This document shows positions 1 through 8,385 of a stretch of 64,000 bases of DNA, piece after piece. The notes below the pieces were generated by a model. It was not told where the DNA came from, made no database searches, and saw only the letters and a list, made by a program, of their open reading frames with translations. Numbering within the stretch: the stretch's first letter is position 1; every line of letters starts with the position of its first letter. Origin of the DNA: Streptococcus sanguinis SK49 (GTDB taxonomy: Bacteria > Bacillota > Bacilli > Lactobacillales > Streptococcaceae); the NCBI RefSeq assembly GCF_000212815.1, contig NZ_GL890986.1, positions 404,289 to 468,288 of the forward strand, written 5' to 3'. The position numbers and the translations under genes are program-made.

Positions 1-199
1 GCTGGGCATTTTTGACAGCTTGCCTCATAGCCTGACGAATCCCCTGCCAGGTCTCTTTCAAATCCACTTCGCGATAGCCTGCTTTTTCCTCAATCTTCTT
101 GGTACTAAAAGCAGACTGCCCTAATTGTCGCCCTTCTTCATCAAATACGATTGCCTTGGTATTGGTGCCCCCATAATCGATACTTAAAAAATATTTCAT
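1..199 (-). CDS. FGGY-family carbohydrate kinase, N-terminal part
   Basis: Only the first 66 codons are present; the gene runs off the left edge. The start at 199 has GGAGGAG just upstream. The N-terminus MKYFLSIDYGGTNTKAIVFD is the phosphate-1 ATP-binding motif (DxGGTxTKA) of the FGGY sugar kinases (xylulokinase, L-xylulokinase and relatives). It is the last gene seen in the LacI-controlled operon that starts at 4753 and lies behind a hairpin at 226-252, so its expression may be lower than that of the genes before it. The sugar specificity cannot be read from this fragment. Confidence 0.8.
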   Translation of the reverse strand, partial: MKYFLSIDYGGTNTKAIVFDEEGRQLGQSAFSTKKIEEKAGYREVDLKETWQGIRQAMRQAVKNAQ

Positions 200-225
200 T
201 TTTCTCCTCCGATTTCAAGTATAAA

Positions 226-252
226 AGAAGCTGAGATTGCCTCACAGCTTCT
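226..252 (-). terminator. Intra-operon hairpin, terminator or attenuator
   Basis: AGAAGCTG (226-233) pairs with CAGCTTCT (245-252). On the minus strand the stem is followed by a short T run. It lies between the amidohydrolase stop and the kinase start and may reduce read-through. Confidence 0.6.
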
Positions 253-274
253 TTATGAACAAGCACATGCGGCT

Positions 275-1264
275 TTAGTACAAGCCTAATTCCTTAGTCG
301 CTGCATCAACCGCTTCACGGTTTGCTTGAACAGCCGACGGCTTAAAGTAAACGCGCTCTGCATTATTGTAGAGGACATCTTCTAGCTCTTCTGGCGTGAA
401 AATATCCACGTGCTCCAGCCAAGTTGCCAACTCTTCATAAGTGTTAAAAGTAGCTGACCAAGGCGAATCTGTGCCCCAGATTATGCGCTTCGCTCCCAGC
501 ACTTCCTTAGCAATCCGAACATTCTTTTCAGATTTAGGGAATGGGAAAGTATCTGGACGGTCAATATCTTGGATAGCAGAAATATCTGTGTAGATGTTTG
601 GTAAATCTTTCCACATGCTGAGTTCCGCCCGCAGACGATTTGGTGTATCTGCATGCGGGAATGACAAATGGCAGACAACAAAGTCAAGGCTTGGGTGCAA
701 ACGAGCAAGATTGGCAATAGCATCCGGCTGGTGGCTGATTTGGTCAAAGTTGCCATAGTCCACAGTGATAACGAAGCCTGGATAATCCAGCAAGTAGCTC
801 AAAATCAAGCTGACATGCGGGTCGCTGTCCAAGCGGAAAGGCGTCTTTTGTCCACGATAGCCGTGGATACCACCACCTTGGCTGATTTCAAATTTGAGTG
901 CTCTAAAGCCCAGCTCTTCTACATGACGGCGAACAATCTGCATGGCATTTTCAGCAAATGGATCCACCGAAAATGCGCCTGTAAAGCGGTCTGGGTAGCG
1001 CTTAATCGCCAGATGAGTATAGTAGTTTTGATAGCCATTCAAGTGTCCTTGCAAAATCACCGCTTTCTCAATATCATTGGCATCCATGTACTTCAAGAAA
1101 GCCTCTGCTGTAAAGTCCTTGTCGCCATAGCCGTCTGGAATGAGCTTAATCAATTCGCCGTCGTCCCAAATGGCATAGCCATTGCCCAGAGCATTCAGTC
1201 TGCCCTTGCCGTTAAAACCAGCAATGGTATTTAAAATATGTGCATGTCCGTCAATTTTCTTCAT
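275..1264 (-). CDS. Amidohydrolase family (PF04909-like) metal-dependent hydrolase
   Basis: The protein is 329 aa with the TIM-barrel metal hydrolase signature: HAH near the N-terminus (His7, His9), a central VVCHLSFPH segment and a GTDSPW segment near the C-terminus carrying the usual catalytic Asp. Family members hydrolyse or decarboxylate small ring compounds, and several are sugar-lactone hydrolases. I chose the start at 1264, not 1294, because GGAGGACT sits 7 nt upstream and HAH then falls at its usual N-terminal place. The neighbours are a Gat-type EIIC and an FGGY kinase, so a role in hydrolysing an imported sugar derivative is plausible but inferred. Confidence 0.8.
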   Translation of the reverse strand: MKKIDGHAHILNTIAGFNGKGRLNALGNGYAIWDDGELIKLIPDGYGDKDFTAEAFLKYMDANDIEKAVILQGHLNGYQNYYTHLAIKRYPDRFTGAFSVDPFAENAMQIVRRHVEELGFRALKFEISQGGGIHGYRGQKTPFRLDSDPHVSLILSYLLDYPGFVITVDYGNFDQISHQPDAIANLARLHPSLDFVVCHLSFPHADTPNRLRAELSMWKDLPNIYTDISAIQDIDRPDTFPFPKSEKNVRIAKEVLGAKRIIWGTDSPWSATFNTYEELATWLEHVDIFTPEELEDVLYNNAERVYFKPSAVQANREAVDAATKELGLY

Positions 1265-1297
1265 GATACAGTCCTCCAAATTCAAATCTGTCATTCA

Positions 1298-2749
1298 TTA
1301 GTCTTCGCTAATCATAATCTTTTCTTTACTTCCTTCAAAGCCACTATTTTTATCTGCCATTTTCCGCAAATAAGCGTAGATAGACTCGCGTTTTGTCCGT
1401 AGGAAGAAAAGAGACACTAGGTAAACAGCAATCGTCACGCCAATCCAAAGCGGATTGCCCGAAATCCAAGCAAAGAAGACGAGAGCCGTCAAAGGGTGAG
1501 CCAAAAGATTGAAACTCATAATCAAGACCACTCCTGCTGGCAAGACCGCTCCATATTGCTGCACAGCTTCCGTATAAATTGGACCGAGGGCGCTGGCCGC
1601 ATAAAGTCCCAGTGAAAACCAAACGATTCCGTTTAGGATCGCCTTGAGGATATTTCCTTTTGATACGGCAATCATGGCTTCAATCATAAAGGGAATAGCA
1701 ATCAAGTCAACGACTGGAAGCGCGCGGTTGCCCGGCAAAATCAAGGAAATCAAGACCATGATTGGCACCAGAATGAGCCCCGCAATGATAGTGGCAGGTT
1801 CACCAAAACCAACTCCGTCATCCACTGCGATAAACCAGCGTTTCTTGTCTGCCAGTCCGTCTTCTTCTTCGCTTTCTTTTTTCTTGTTCTTTTCGACCGC
1901 TTCAGCCAGAGGTCCGAAAGCGCTTGCAAAGACGCCTGTAATCAAGGGGAAAATGGTCATAACGGCTGCAAGTGACATGGCAAAACCTAGAATGCCACCC
2001 CAGACTTCCAAACTCGCCAGATTTTTCAAGCTACCGAGAATCCCGATAATCATCCCCAGCAAGAAACCGAGAGTCATGGGTTCTCCGAAAATTCCCAGCT
2101 TGGTTTTCAGCGATTCTGGATTGAGTTTGACCTTGTTAATACCGATAAGGTTCCACAGCGGATCCAATACTAAGGCTGGAATCAAGGTTTCGATATTGTG
2201 AATAGAGTTGATTGTTGCATTTTTGACTCTGTAGTATTCTGACCAGCGCTCTGCTACCACTTCTGACATAATCAGTGAGTAAAGAAGGACAAAGACCATG
2301 AAAGCAAAGGAGAGGATAAAGTTTCCTGTTGCCGCATAAGCCATGGTTCCCCAAATCATGTAACCGAAGTTATTCCAGAGATTGGACGGTACAAAGACCC
2401 GCGTAATCCCAAAAAGGAAAAGAAGCAACTCAATCAGCAGACCAAAAACGAAGAAGGACAGACCGATTGAAGAAGAGAAGGCAGTCAGAGAACCCGTTTG
2501 CCAACCGATGTCAACGATAGGCAAATTGAGCCCTGCCGTGTCAACCATTTGCTGGATGTACTTGGTTACCAGCGGTGTAAAAGCAGAGATGACCCAGCCA
2601 AATCCTGTCAAACCAACCCCCGCGCGCAGGGCACTGAAAAAAGCGCGCTTGGGACTGACTTTCAAGAACAGACTAACAATAAAAATCATTACTGGCACAA
2701 CGATTGTTGCACCAAAAACATCGAAAAATTTTTGTAAGGCTTCTAGCAT
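1298..2749 (-). CDS. PTS EIIC, galactitol (Gat) family
   Basis: This 483-aa polytopic membrane protein starts MLEALQKFFDVFGATIVVPV and resembles the GatC/SgcC type of EIIC (EIIC-GAT, PF03611), the sugar-translocating subunit of a phosphotransferase system. A charged loop (KKKESEEEDGLADKKR) interrupts the hydrophobic segments near the middle. No EIIA or EIIB gene is in the window on this side; they would have to lie beyond the left edge or elsewhere. The neighbours are a 2-hydroxyacid dehydrogenase, an amidohydrolase and a sugar kinase. The substrate is unknown; a sugar alcohol or sugar acid is the likeliest class. Confidence 0.87.
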   Translation of the reverse strand: MLEALQKFFDVFGATIVVPVMIFIVSLFLKVSPKRAFFSALRAGVGLTGFGWVISAFTPLVTKYIQQMVDTAGLNLPIVDIGWQTGSLTAFSSSIGLSFFVFGLLIELLLFLFGITRVFVPSNLWNNFGYMIWGTMAYAATGNFILSFAFMVFVLLYSLIMSEVVAERWSEYYRVKNATINSIHNIETLIPALVLDPLWNLIGINKVKLNPESLKTKLGIFGEPMTLGFLLGMIIGILGSLKNLASLEVWGGILGFAMSLAAVMTIFPLITGVFASAFGPLAEAVEKNKKKESEEEDGLADKKRWFIAVDDGVGFGEPATIIAGLILVPIMVLISLILPGNRALPVVDLIAIPFMIEAMIAVSKGNILKAILNGIVWFSLGLYAASALGPIYTEAVQQYGAVLPAGVVLIMSFNLLAHPLTALVFFAWISGNPLWIGVTIAVYLVSLFFLRTKRESIYAYLRKMADKNSGFEGSKEKIMISED

Positions 2750-2772
2750 AGTTTTACCCTTTTTCCTTTATT

Positions 2773-3729
2773 TTATTTGTTTACGACATTGACAGGGTTC
2801 CCTTCGAAGAAGGAAAGAATATTCGCTGCGGCTTCTGCTGCCAAGGTACGGCGACCTTCAATCGTTCCCGTTCCTGCATGCGGCGCCATGATAACATTGT
2901 CCAAAGCGCGAAGCTCTTCAGAAACTTCTGGCTCAAACTCAAAGACATCCAAACCAGCTCCCGCTATCTCTCCAGTTTTAAGCGCTTCAATCAAGTCTTC
3001 TTCAGACACAATCGGACCACGCGCTGCATTGATTAGATAGCTTCTGTTCTTCATTTTCTTGAACACTTCTTTGTTAAATTTGTGGTGAGTGGACGGTAGA
3101 GACGGAGCATGAATGGTAATGACATCAGCCTTCTCAACCAAATCATCAAATTCCACATAGCTAACGCCCAATTCTTTTTCCCTCTCCTCTGGCAATCGAT
3201 AGAGGTCGTGATAGAGCACTTTCATCCCAAAAGCCTTGGCGAAGCCAGCCACAGTTGAACCAATACGCCCCATACCGTAGATACCAAGCGTTGCGCCCTC
3301 AAGTGTCAGCCCTTGATAGCGTCTTTCGCTCGGGTCAATCCAGTTTCCTGTACGGACAATCTTGTCATAGAAGGCTAAACGTTTGGTAGCGGCTAAGAGA
3401 AGGGCAAAAGTCATTTCAGCTGTCGGTACCCGCACGGCTTGCGGCGAATTGGAGACCACAATCCCTTTTTGTTTGGCGTATTCGATGTCCACATGGTCAA
3501 AACCAACCGCATTAAGAGAGATGATTTGCAAGTTTTTCCCCGCATCGATCATTTCCTTGTCCCCTTTTTGTCCCATTAAGAGCCAAGCGTCGTACTCAGG
3601 CAAGTGTTCCAGCACATAGTCGCGTGAAAACGGCTCCCCGTCTGAGTAGGTCACGTCGTACTTTTCCATTAGCTTGACCAAGCCTTCCTTAGGCACAATT
3701 CCCGTCACAAGAACTTTCTTCTTAGGCAT
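2773..3729 (-). CDS. D-isomer-specific 2-hydroxyacid dehydrogenase
   Basis: The 318-aa protein has both domains of the family. The Rossmann motif GMGRIG (GxGxxG at Gly152, Gly154, Gly157) lies in the middle, and the catalytic triad fits Arg237, Glu266 and His284 (PHAGTGT). Such enzymes reduce 2-keto acids, glyoxylate or hydroxypyruvate, or oxidise the matching D-2-hydroxy acids with NAD(P). The start at 3729 was preferred to 3852 because AAAGGAGG lies at the right distance and the first residues (MPKKKVLVTG) begin the domain. The start overlaps the end of the upstream gene by 8 nt, which suggests translational coupling. The substrate is not predictable here. Confidence 0.88.
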   Translation of the reverse strand: MPKKKVLVTGIVPKEGLVKLMEKYDVTYSDGEPFSRDYVLEHLPEYDAWLLMGQKGDKEMIDAGKNLQIISLNAVGFDHVDIEYAKQKGIVVSNSPQAVRVPTAEMTFALLLAATKRLAFYDKIVRTGNWIDPSERRYQGLTLEGATLGIYGMGRIGSTVAGFAKAFGMKVLYHDLYRLPEEREKELGVSYVEFDDLVEKADVITIHAPSLPSTHHKFNKEVFKKMKNRSYLINAARGPIVSEEDLIEALKTGEIAGAGLDVFEFEPEVSEELRALDNVIMAPHAGTGTIEGRRTLAAEAAANILSFFEGNPVNVVNK

Positions 3730-4753
3730 TCTTTTCCTCCTTTTGTAGTTCGTAAAGAGCAACTGTATTTTTCCCATTATTCGCCGAAAAGATATAGGAT
3801 TTTCCAGCTTTTTCAAAAGCCAAACAGTTGCTAGAAGCAACTTCTGGAGCAATCATGTGTTCCAGAAAACGTCCATTTTCATAGGTAAAAGCAAGCAAGT
3901 GCTTCTTCCCTGAGCGCCAGCCAAAGACAAAGGTTGGCTGACCGAGTAAAGTCCCCGACCAGATAGCGTGCCCAAAAGGCGTCGCTTCTGGATAGGCAAA
4001 TAATTCCTCCTTAAAATCTTCTGACAAAATTCGCAAGCTATCGCCATGGAAAGCCTGGATAATCATATTTTCCAGACGACCGTCACCGTCCATGTCCAAC
4101 TGCACAATATCGCTCGTTTCTTCATCAAAGAGCTGGGTCAAAGTCCAGTCAGACGCACCCTGCGGATAGTCCAAACGATAAATCCCTTCCACCGCTGTGA
4201 TAAGCGAGTAATGCTCCGCGTGAACAGGATAGTAACCGTGATTTTTCTTGAGCCGAAGTGGCAATTCTTCTACATTTGTCAGCTGCCTTACCTGTTTATC
4301 AAAATGACCGACAAAAATTTTCCCGTCATCCGACCAGTCCTCGACAAACTGCTTGGAATTGGCAATCGTACAACCGATAAAAAGAATAGCTCCACGCTCA
4401 TTGTCAACTAAATCAAAGCGATGCAGATAAGGAAAAGCCCCCACTTCCGTGATTGTCCACTTGCCCTCGCCCTCGAACTGTCCGTGAACAATCCGGCAAT
4501 CCTTGGCATCAAAACCGGGATAAAAGCGCTGGGTTGCCAAGAAATCCAGCGTCCCTGGCACTTGGATAATGGACATGGTGCCACCAACCTCGCTCCAAAC
4601 CACCGTCCTTGCGAAATCGCGATTGACATCATAGGCCAAGCAGGCATTTTCGGTCTCCGAAGCCACCAAAAGATAGTCGTTAGCGCTATCGGTCAACCTT
4701 GCAACGGCATAGCAGGCATCCAAGGGGTCGCTTAATATTGTTTTACTATTCAC
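3722..4753 (-). CDS. Uncharacterised beta-propeller-like (VCBS/FG-GAP type) protein
   Basis: This 343-aa protein has no signal peptide or membrane segment and is rich in aromatic beta-strand blades. A DMDGDGRLENM segment in the middle matches the calcium-binding DxDGDGxxD loop of FG-GAP/VCBS repeats. I do not recognise a named family. It is the first gene of the operon, behind the promoter at 4915-4943, and overlaps the dehydrogenase gene by 8 nt. A cytoplasmic enzyme or binding protein for the operon's substrate is possible, for example a lactonase or mutarotase-like propeller. That is inference only. Confidence 0.6.
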   Translation of the reverse strand: MNSKTILSDPLDACYAVARLTDSANDYLLVASETENACLAYDVNRDFARTVVWSEVGGTMSIIQVPGTLDFLATQRFYPGFDAKDCRIVHGQFEGEGKWTITEVGAFPYLHRFDLVDNERGAILFIGCTIANSKQFVEDWSDDGKIFVGHFDKQVRQLTNVEELPLRLKKNHGYYPVHAEHYSLITAVEGIYRLDYPQGASDWTLTQLFDEETSDIVQLDMDGDGRLENMIIQAFHGDSLRILSEDFKEELFAYPEATPFGHAIWSGTLLGQPTFVFGWRSGKKHLLAFTYENGRFLEHMIAPEVASSNCLAFEKAGKSYIFSANNGKNTVALYELQKEEKNA

Positions 4754-4813
4754 TTGGTCTCCTTTCTAGACGAGCAATCAACCTTTCACTGCGAAATTAT
4801 TTTCAAACTCTGG

Positions 4814-4827
4814 GCGAAGCGGTTAAC
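4814..4827 (-). promoter_or_regulatory. Putative LacI-family operator 2
   Basis: Read on the minus strand this is GTTAACCGCTTCGC. It matches the site at 4887-4900 at 12 of 14 positions, in inverted orientation, with 73 bp between centres. Confidence 0.5.
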
Positions 4828-4886
4828 TTATTTTCAAAAAATAAAAGTGAACTACGTTTCCCTTATAAAATAATGCTTTAATTATG

Positions 4887-4900
4887 GTTAACCGTTTCAC
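4887..4900 (+). promoter_or_regulatory. Putative LacI-family operator 1
   Basis: GTTAACCGTTTCAC lies just downstream of the predicted transcription start and has the central CG typical of LacI-family operators. It fits repression by the regulator encoded at 4998-5981. Confidence 0.55.
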
Positions 4901-4914
4901 TTTTCTACTGTCAT

Positions 4915-4952
4915 AGTATACACTATTCTCTTTAGAATTGCAAGCGGTTTCA
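4915..4952 (-). promoter_or_regulatory. Operon promoter with overlapping cre site
   Basis: On the minus strand, TTGCAA (4938-4943) and TATACT (4915-4920) are spaced 17 nt apart. TTGCAAGCGGTTTCA (4938-4952, plus strand) matches the CcpA cre consensus WTGNAANCGNWNNCW at every position and covers the -35 box, so catabolite repression is expected. Confidence 0.75.
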
Positions 4953-4997
4953 AAAAATATTTTAAAAAAAGTATCCACTCGTGCGAATACTTCATTT

Positions 4998-5981
4998 CTA
5001 AAAAGAGCTTCTAAGAACTGTAAAGCTAGGAACGACAAGGAGTTGAGCAGGTTCCGCCGCTAGCTCTCCTCTTAATTTTTTGATTAGATGTTCTGCTGCC
5101 ACTTGACCAATTTTATAAGAATCTTGGCGAATACAGGACACATTCGGATTTAAAACCTCCATCCATTCCAAATCCTCGTAGGAACCCAGACCAAAATCAC
5201 GGGGATAGCTGTAGTCGGTCTTGTTCAAGATTTTCATAAAATCAAGTAGGGCTGGGCCGTTCATGGTGAAAAAAGCGATTTTTTCTTGCCTTTGCTCAAT
5301 CAACTGAAGAATTTTTTGAGCTGTCCCGTCTTGTCCCAAAACCAAAAGTTTCTCTGGGTCAGCCGAAACCTCTTCTTTAAAGCCCTGATAACGCATTTCC
5401 CGCGTCGAAATCCCCTCAATCGGAAAGGTGACAAAGTAAATGTCTTCATAGCCTGCCTTCTTCATTTCTGCCAGAAAAGCCTTGGTCGAGTTACGATTAT
5501 TAGATACAACCGTGTCCAGCGTCACTTCTCTCGATTGCCTGTCCACTAGAACCGTCCGCTTCTTACTCAGCTTTTGAATCAGGAGCGAATTGGCATCCAC
5601 CGTATCGAGAATAATCCCTGAGACATTCTGCTGCTGAAGCCGCTCGATATTTTCCTGCTCAATCAGCTGGTCATTGTCCGAATTGGTAAAGTTAACCGTG
5701 TAGCCGTATTTCTTGCAAGTGTCATGAATTCCTTTGATAACTGAGGAAATGAAGGGGTTGGTGATATCCGCAATCACAACGCCAATCGTCTTGGTGTCTC
5801 TGGTCACCAAACTCTGCGCCATTTTGTTGGGTTGATAGCCCGTTTCTTCAATGGCCAGCCGGATTTTCTCCCTCGTCTCCAAAGACATTTTCCGCATATT
5901 TCCATTTAAGTAATAGGAAATCGTCGCCTTGGACACCCCAACCAAGCTAGCAATATCATTGATTGTTACTTTTTTTGTCAT
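4998..5981 (-). CDS. LacI-family transcriptional regulator
   Basis: The 327-aa protein begins with the classical LacI helix-turn-helix (TINDIASLVGVSKATISYYL, residues about 5-24). A periplasmic-binding-protein-like effector domain follows, including the usual TKTIGVVIADITNPF segment. It lies directly upstream of, and in the same direction as, the operon starting at 4753. Two inverted copies of GTTAACCGYTTCRC are in the intervening region. It most likely represses that operon and responds to a phosphorylated sugar or sugar acid. An extended -10 box (TGGTATAAT, 6013-6021) serves as its own promoter. Confidence 0.92.
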   Translation of the reverse strand: MTKKVTINDIASLVGVSKATISYYLNGNMRKMSLETREKIRLAIEETGYQPNKMAQSLVTRDTKTIGVVIADITNPFISSVIKGIHDTCKKYGYTVNFTNSDNDQLIEQENIERLQQQNVSGIILDTVDANSLLIQKLSKKRTVLVDRQSREVTLDTVVSNNRNSTKAFLAEMKKAGYEDIYFVTFPIEGISTREMRYQGFKEEVSADPEKLLVLGQDGTAQKILQLIEQRQEKIAFFTMNGPALLDFMKILNKTDYSYPRDFGLGSYEDLEWMEVLNPNVSCIRQDSYKIGQVAAEHLIKKLRGELAAEPAQLLVVPSFTVLRSSF

Positions 5982-6012
5982 TTTGTTCTTTCTAACTCAT
6001 CAAATTGCATTT

Positions 6013-6021
6013 ATTATACCA
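6013..6021 (-). promoter_or_regulatory. Extended -10 promoter of the lacI-type gene
   Basis: The minus strand reads TGGTATAAT with no good -35 box, about 32 nt upstream of the start codon at 5981. Confidence 0.55.
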
Positions 6022-6054
6022 CTTTAAAAATCAAGATGCCACTTAAAACCAACA

Positions 6055-6085
6055 CAAAAAAGCAATCCCTGGGACTGCTCTTTGT
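6055..6085 (-). terminator. Terminator of the ula operon
   Basis: AGCAATCC (6061-6068) pairs with GGACTGCT (6072-6079) with one mismatch. A T run follows on the minus strand just after the ulaF stop. T-rich sequence on the other side means it may work in both directions. Confidence 0.7.
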
Positions 6086-6089
6086 TTTT

Positions 6090-6800
6090 TTAATGACTAG
6101 CGCCTTTTTGCCCATAGTAAGCGTTCGGTCCGTGTTTGCGGAGGTAGTGCTTGTCCATGAGGTATTTTGGTGCTTCTTTGACATCGGGTTTGATTTGCTC
6201 GGTGAAGCGCGCCATTTTGGCAACTTCTTCCAAGACAACGCTGTGGTAAACCGCAGCTTCTGGCGTCTTGCCCCAAGTAAAGGGACCGTGGTTGCGCACA
6301 GTGACACCTGGCACTGCCATGGGGTCAATGTCGCGCTCGCGGAAGGTTTCAATAATCACGGTGCCTGTTTCTTTTTCGTAGGCCGTGTTGATTTCGCTTT
6401 CTGTCAATGAACGTGCCGCTGGAATGGGACCGTAGAAATAATCCGCATGCGTCGTTCCGTAAAATGGAATATCGCGCCCAGCCTGTGCCCAGCCAACCGC
6501 TTCCGTTGAGTGCGTGTGAACAACGCCACCGACTTTTGGGAAAGCCTTGTAGAGCTCCACGTGGGTAGCCAAGTCAGATGACGGATTGAGGTCGCCTTCA
6601 ACGATATTGCCATCCAAGTCGACCACAACCATATTTTCCGGACTGAGCTTATCGTAGTCCACACCGCTCGGTTTGATGACAATCAAGCCCGCTTCGCGGT
6701 CCACCGCAGAGACATTTCCCCAAGTAAACTTAACCAAGCCATGTTTTGGTAGGTCACAATTAGCCTTGTAAACGCGCTCTCTTAATTCTGGTAACAGCAT
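6090..6800 (-). CDS. ulaF: L-ribulose-5-phosphate 4-epimerase UlaF/AraD
   Basis: The 236-aa class II aldolase-fold epimerase converts L-ribulose-5-P to D-xylulose-5-P, the last step of anaerobic L-ascorbate use. Zinc ligands His95, His97 and His171 and catalytic Asp120 fall at the same numbers as in E. coli AraD. Length matches the family. Its start overlaps the ulaE stop (TAATG), so the two are translationally coupled. It is the last gene of the operon and is followed by a terminator. The ula context and neighbouring UlaD and UlaE favour UlaF over an arabinose AraD. Confidence 0.95.
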   Translation of the reverse strand: MLLPELRERVYKANCDLPKHGLVKFTWGNVSAVDREAGLIVIKPSGVDYDKLSPENMVVVDLDGNIVEGDLNPSSDLATHVELYKAFPKVGGVVHTHSTEAVGWAQAGRDIPFYGTTHADYFYGPIPAARSLTESEINTAYEKETGTVIIETFRERDIDPMAVPGVTVRNHGPFTWGKTPEAAVYHSVVLEEVAKMARFTEQIKPDVKEAPKYLMDKHYLRKHGPNAYYGQKGASH

Positions 6801-7663
6801 TAGTTTAACCCCGCTTTCTCAATGAGTGGATAAAGGAAATCTTGGGCTTCTTTGATAGCCGCCTTGGTTTCCTCTACCGTTGGACAATTTTCAGACCACA
6901 TTTCAATCAAAAATGGCCCTTGATAATTGGTTTCTTTTAAAATTCTGAAAGTATCTTCCCAGTTGACACAACCTTGACCAAAAGGCACATCGCGGAATTG
7001 CCCCTTGGACTGCTCGGTCACGGCATAGGTATCTTTCAAATGCAGGGCTGCAATGGCTTGATGGCCCAGCAGAAACTCGCTGTAAAGGTCATTGTGCCAA
7101 GCAGAGACATTGCCCGTATCCGGATAGACAAAGAGATAAGGCGAATTGATTTCTTTCGCGACAGCCAGATATTTCTCAATGCTGTTGATAAAAGGATCAT
7201 CCATAATCTCAATCGCCAGCATGACCTGAGCCTGCTCCGCCCAATCACAAGCTTGACGGAGGTTTTTCAGGAAGCGAGCACGAGTTGCAGGAGATTTCTC
7301 CTCATAATAAACATCGTAGCCTGCTAGCTGAATGACCCGTACTCCCAAGTCCTGAGCCAACTCGATACATTGCTTCATGGTTTCCAGCGACTTGGCTTCG
7401 AGGGCTGGATCGTTTGATCCTAGTGGATAGCGGCGGTGCCCAGAAAAGCAGATAGTCGGAATGCGGACACCCGTTTCATAAACGGCCTTGACCACTTCAA
7501 AGCGTTCTTCCTTACTCCATTCCAAGCGCGCTAAGCGAGCATCGCTTTCATCCACCGACATTTCAACAAAGTCAAAGCCTAGTTCTTTGGCAAAAGCTAA
7601 ACGCTCGCTCCAAGAAAAATGCTTGGGTGTTGCCTTTTCATAAATTCCAATTGGACGTGCCAT
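6800..7663 (-). CDS. ulaE: L-ribulose-5-phosphate 3-epimerase UlaE
   Basis: The 287-aa xylose-isomerase-like TIM barrel (AP endonuclease 2 family) converts L-xylulose-5-P to L-ribulose-5-P. The N-terminus (MARPIGIYEKATPK) and segments such as EIMDDPF and HLKDT are typical of UlaE/SgaU and carry metal ligands. It lies between ulaD (3-nt gap) and ulaF (overlap), as in other ascorbate operons. Confidence 0.95.
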   Translation of the reverse strand: MARPIGIYEKATPKHFSWSERLAFAKELGFDFVEMSVDESDARLARLEWSKEERFEVVKAVYETGVRIPTICFSGHRRYPLGSNDPALEAKSLETMKQCIELAQDLGVRVIQLAGYDVYYEEKSPATRARFLKNLRQACDWAEQAQVMLAIEIMDDPFINSIEKYLAVAKEINSPYLFVYPDTGNVSAWHNDLYSEFLLGHQAIAALHLKDTYAVTEQSKGQFRDVPFGQGCVNWEDTFRILKETNYQGPFLIEMWSENCPTVEETKAAIKEAQDFLYPLIEKAGLN

Positions 7664-7666
7664 GGC

Positions 7667-8332
7667 CTACCCCCAAATTCGCTTGATTTCATCTTTAAAG
7701 GCCCGCGCAGCAGCAGCTGGATCTTCAGCTTCAGTAATACCGCGTCCAGCAATGAAGGTGAAGACATCAACTCCTTCAAAGAGTTTGAGCGTATCAATAT
7801 TCAGACCGCCTGTCACTGATACGCGGAAGCCCATCTCAATCAGTTTCTTGACCTTATTAAGATCCTTTTCTCCCCAAGTTTCCCCAGCCAAGAGAGCATC
7901 GCGGGATTGATGGTAAATGGCCTGCGAAATACCGGCATCCAGCCAAGTCTGAGCTTGTTCATAAGTCCAGTCTCCGTAGAGTTCGACCTGAATTTCCCCA
8001 CGTTGGCCGCGCTCTTCCTGAATAGCTTTCAAGGCCGCCTTCATAGTTGGAAGGGTGGCTGAGCAGATACAGGTCATCCAGTCTGCACCACGCACTGCAT
8101 TGTTCTTAGCTACCGTTCCGCCGGCATCCGCACACTTGGTGTCAGCTACGATGACTTTCTCTGGAAAAAGACTGCGGAGCACTTCGACGAGCTCGCTTCC
8201 CACTTGCAGGAGACAAACCGTTCCTGCCTCAATCACATCCACTTCATGACCGACAGAGACAGCAGCCTTGATAGCTCCCTGCAAATCTGAATGGTCCAAC
8301 GCCACCTGTAAATTTGGAATCTGTTTTGACAT
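7667..8332 (-). CDS. ulaD: 3-keto-L-gulonate-6-phosphate decarboxylase UlaD
   Basis: The 221-aa enzyme of the OMP-decarboxylase suprafamily decarboxylates 3-keto-L-gulonate-6-P to L-xylulose-5-P. The VALDHSDL start and the ADTKCADAG segment (DxKxxD catalytic motif) are diagnostic; TGGLNIDT and AGRGI near the C-terminus bind the phosphate. It sits in the order ulaC-D-E-F. Hexulose-6-phosphate synthase is a close relative, but the operon context decides for UlaD. Confidence 0.95.
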   Translation of the reverse strand: MSKQIPNLQVALDHSDLQGAIKAAVSVGHEVDVIEAGTVCLLQVGSELVEVLRSLFPEKVIVADTKCADAGGTVAKNNAVRGADWMTCICSATLPTMKAALKAIQEERGQRGEIQVELYGDWTYEQAQTWLDAGISQAIYHQSRDALLAGETWGEKDLNKVKKLIEMGFRVSVTGGLNIDTLKLFEGVDVFTFIAGRGITEAEDPAAAARAFKDEIKRIWG

Positions 8333-8385
8333 CTTTTTACCTCATTTCTTAGTTTCAGTTGCAATCAATTATCTCTAAGCATGCA

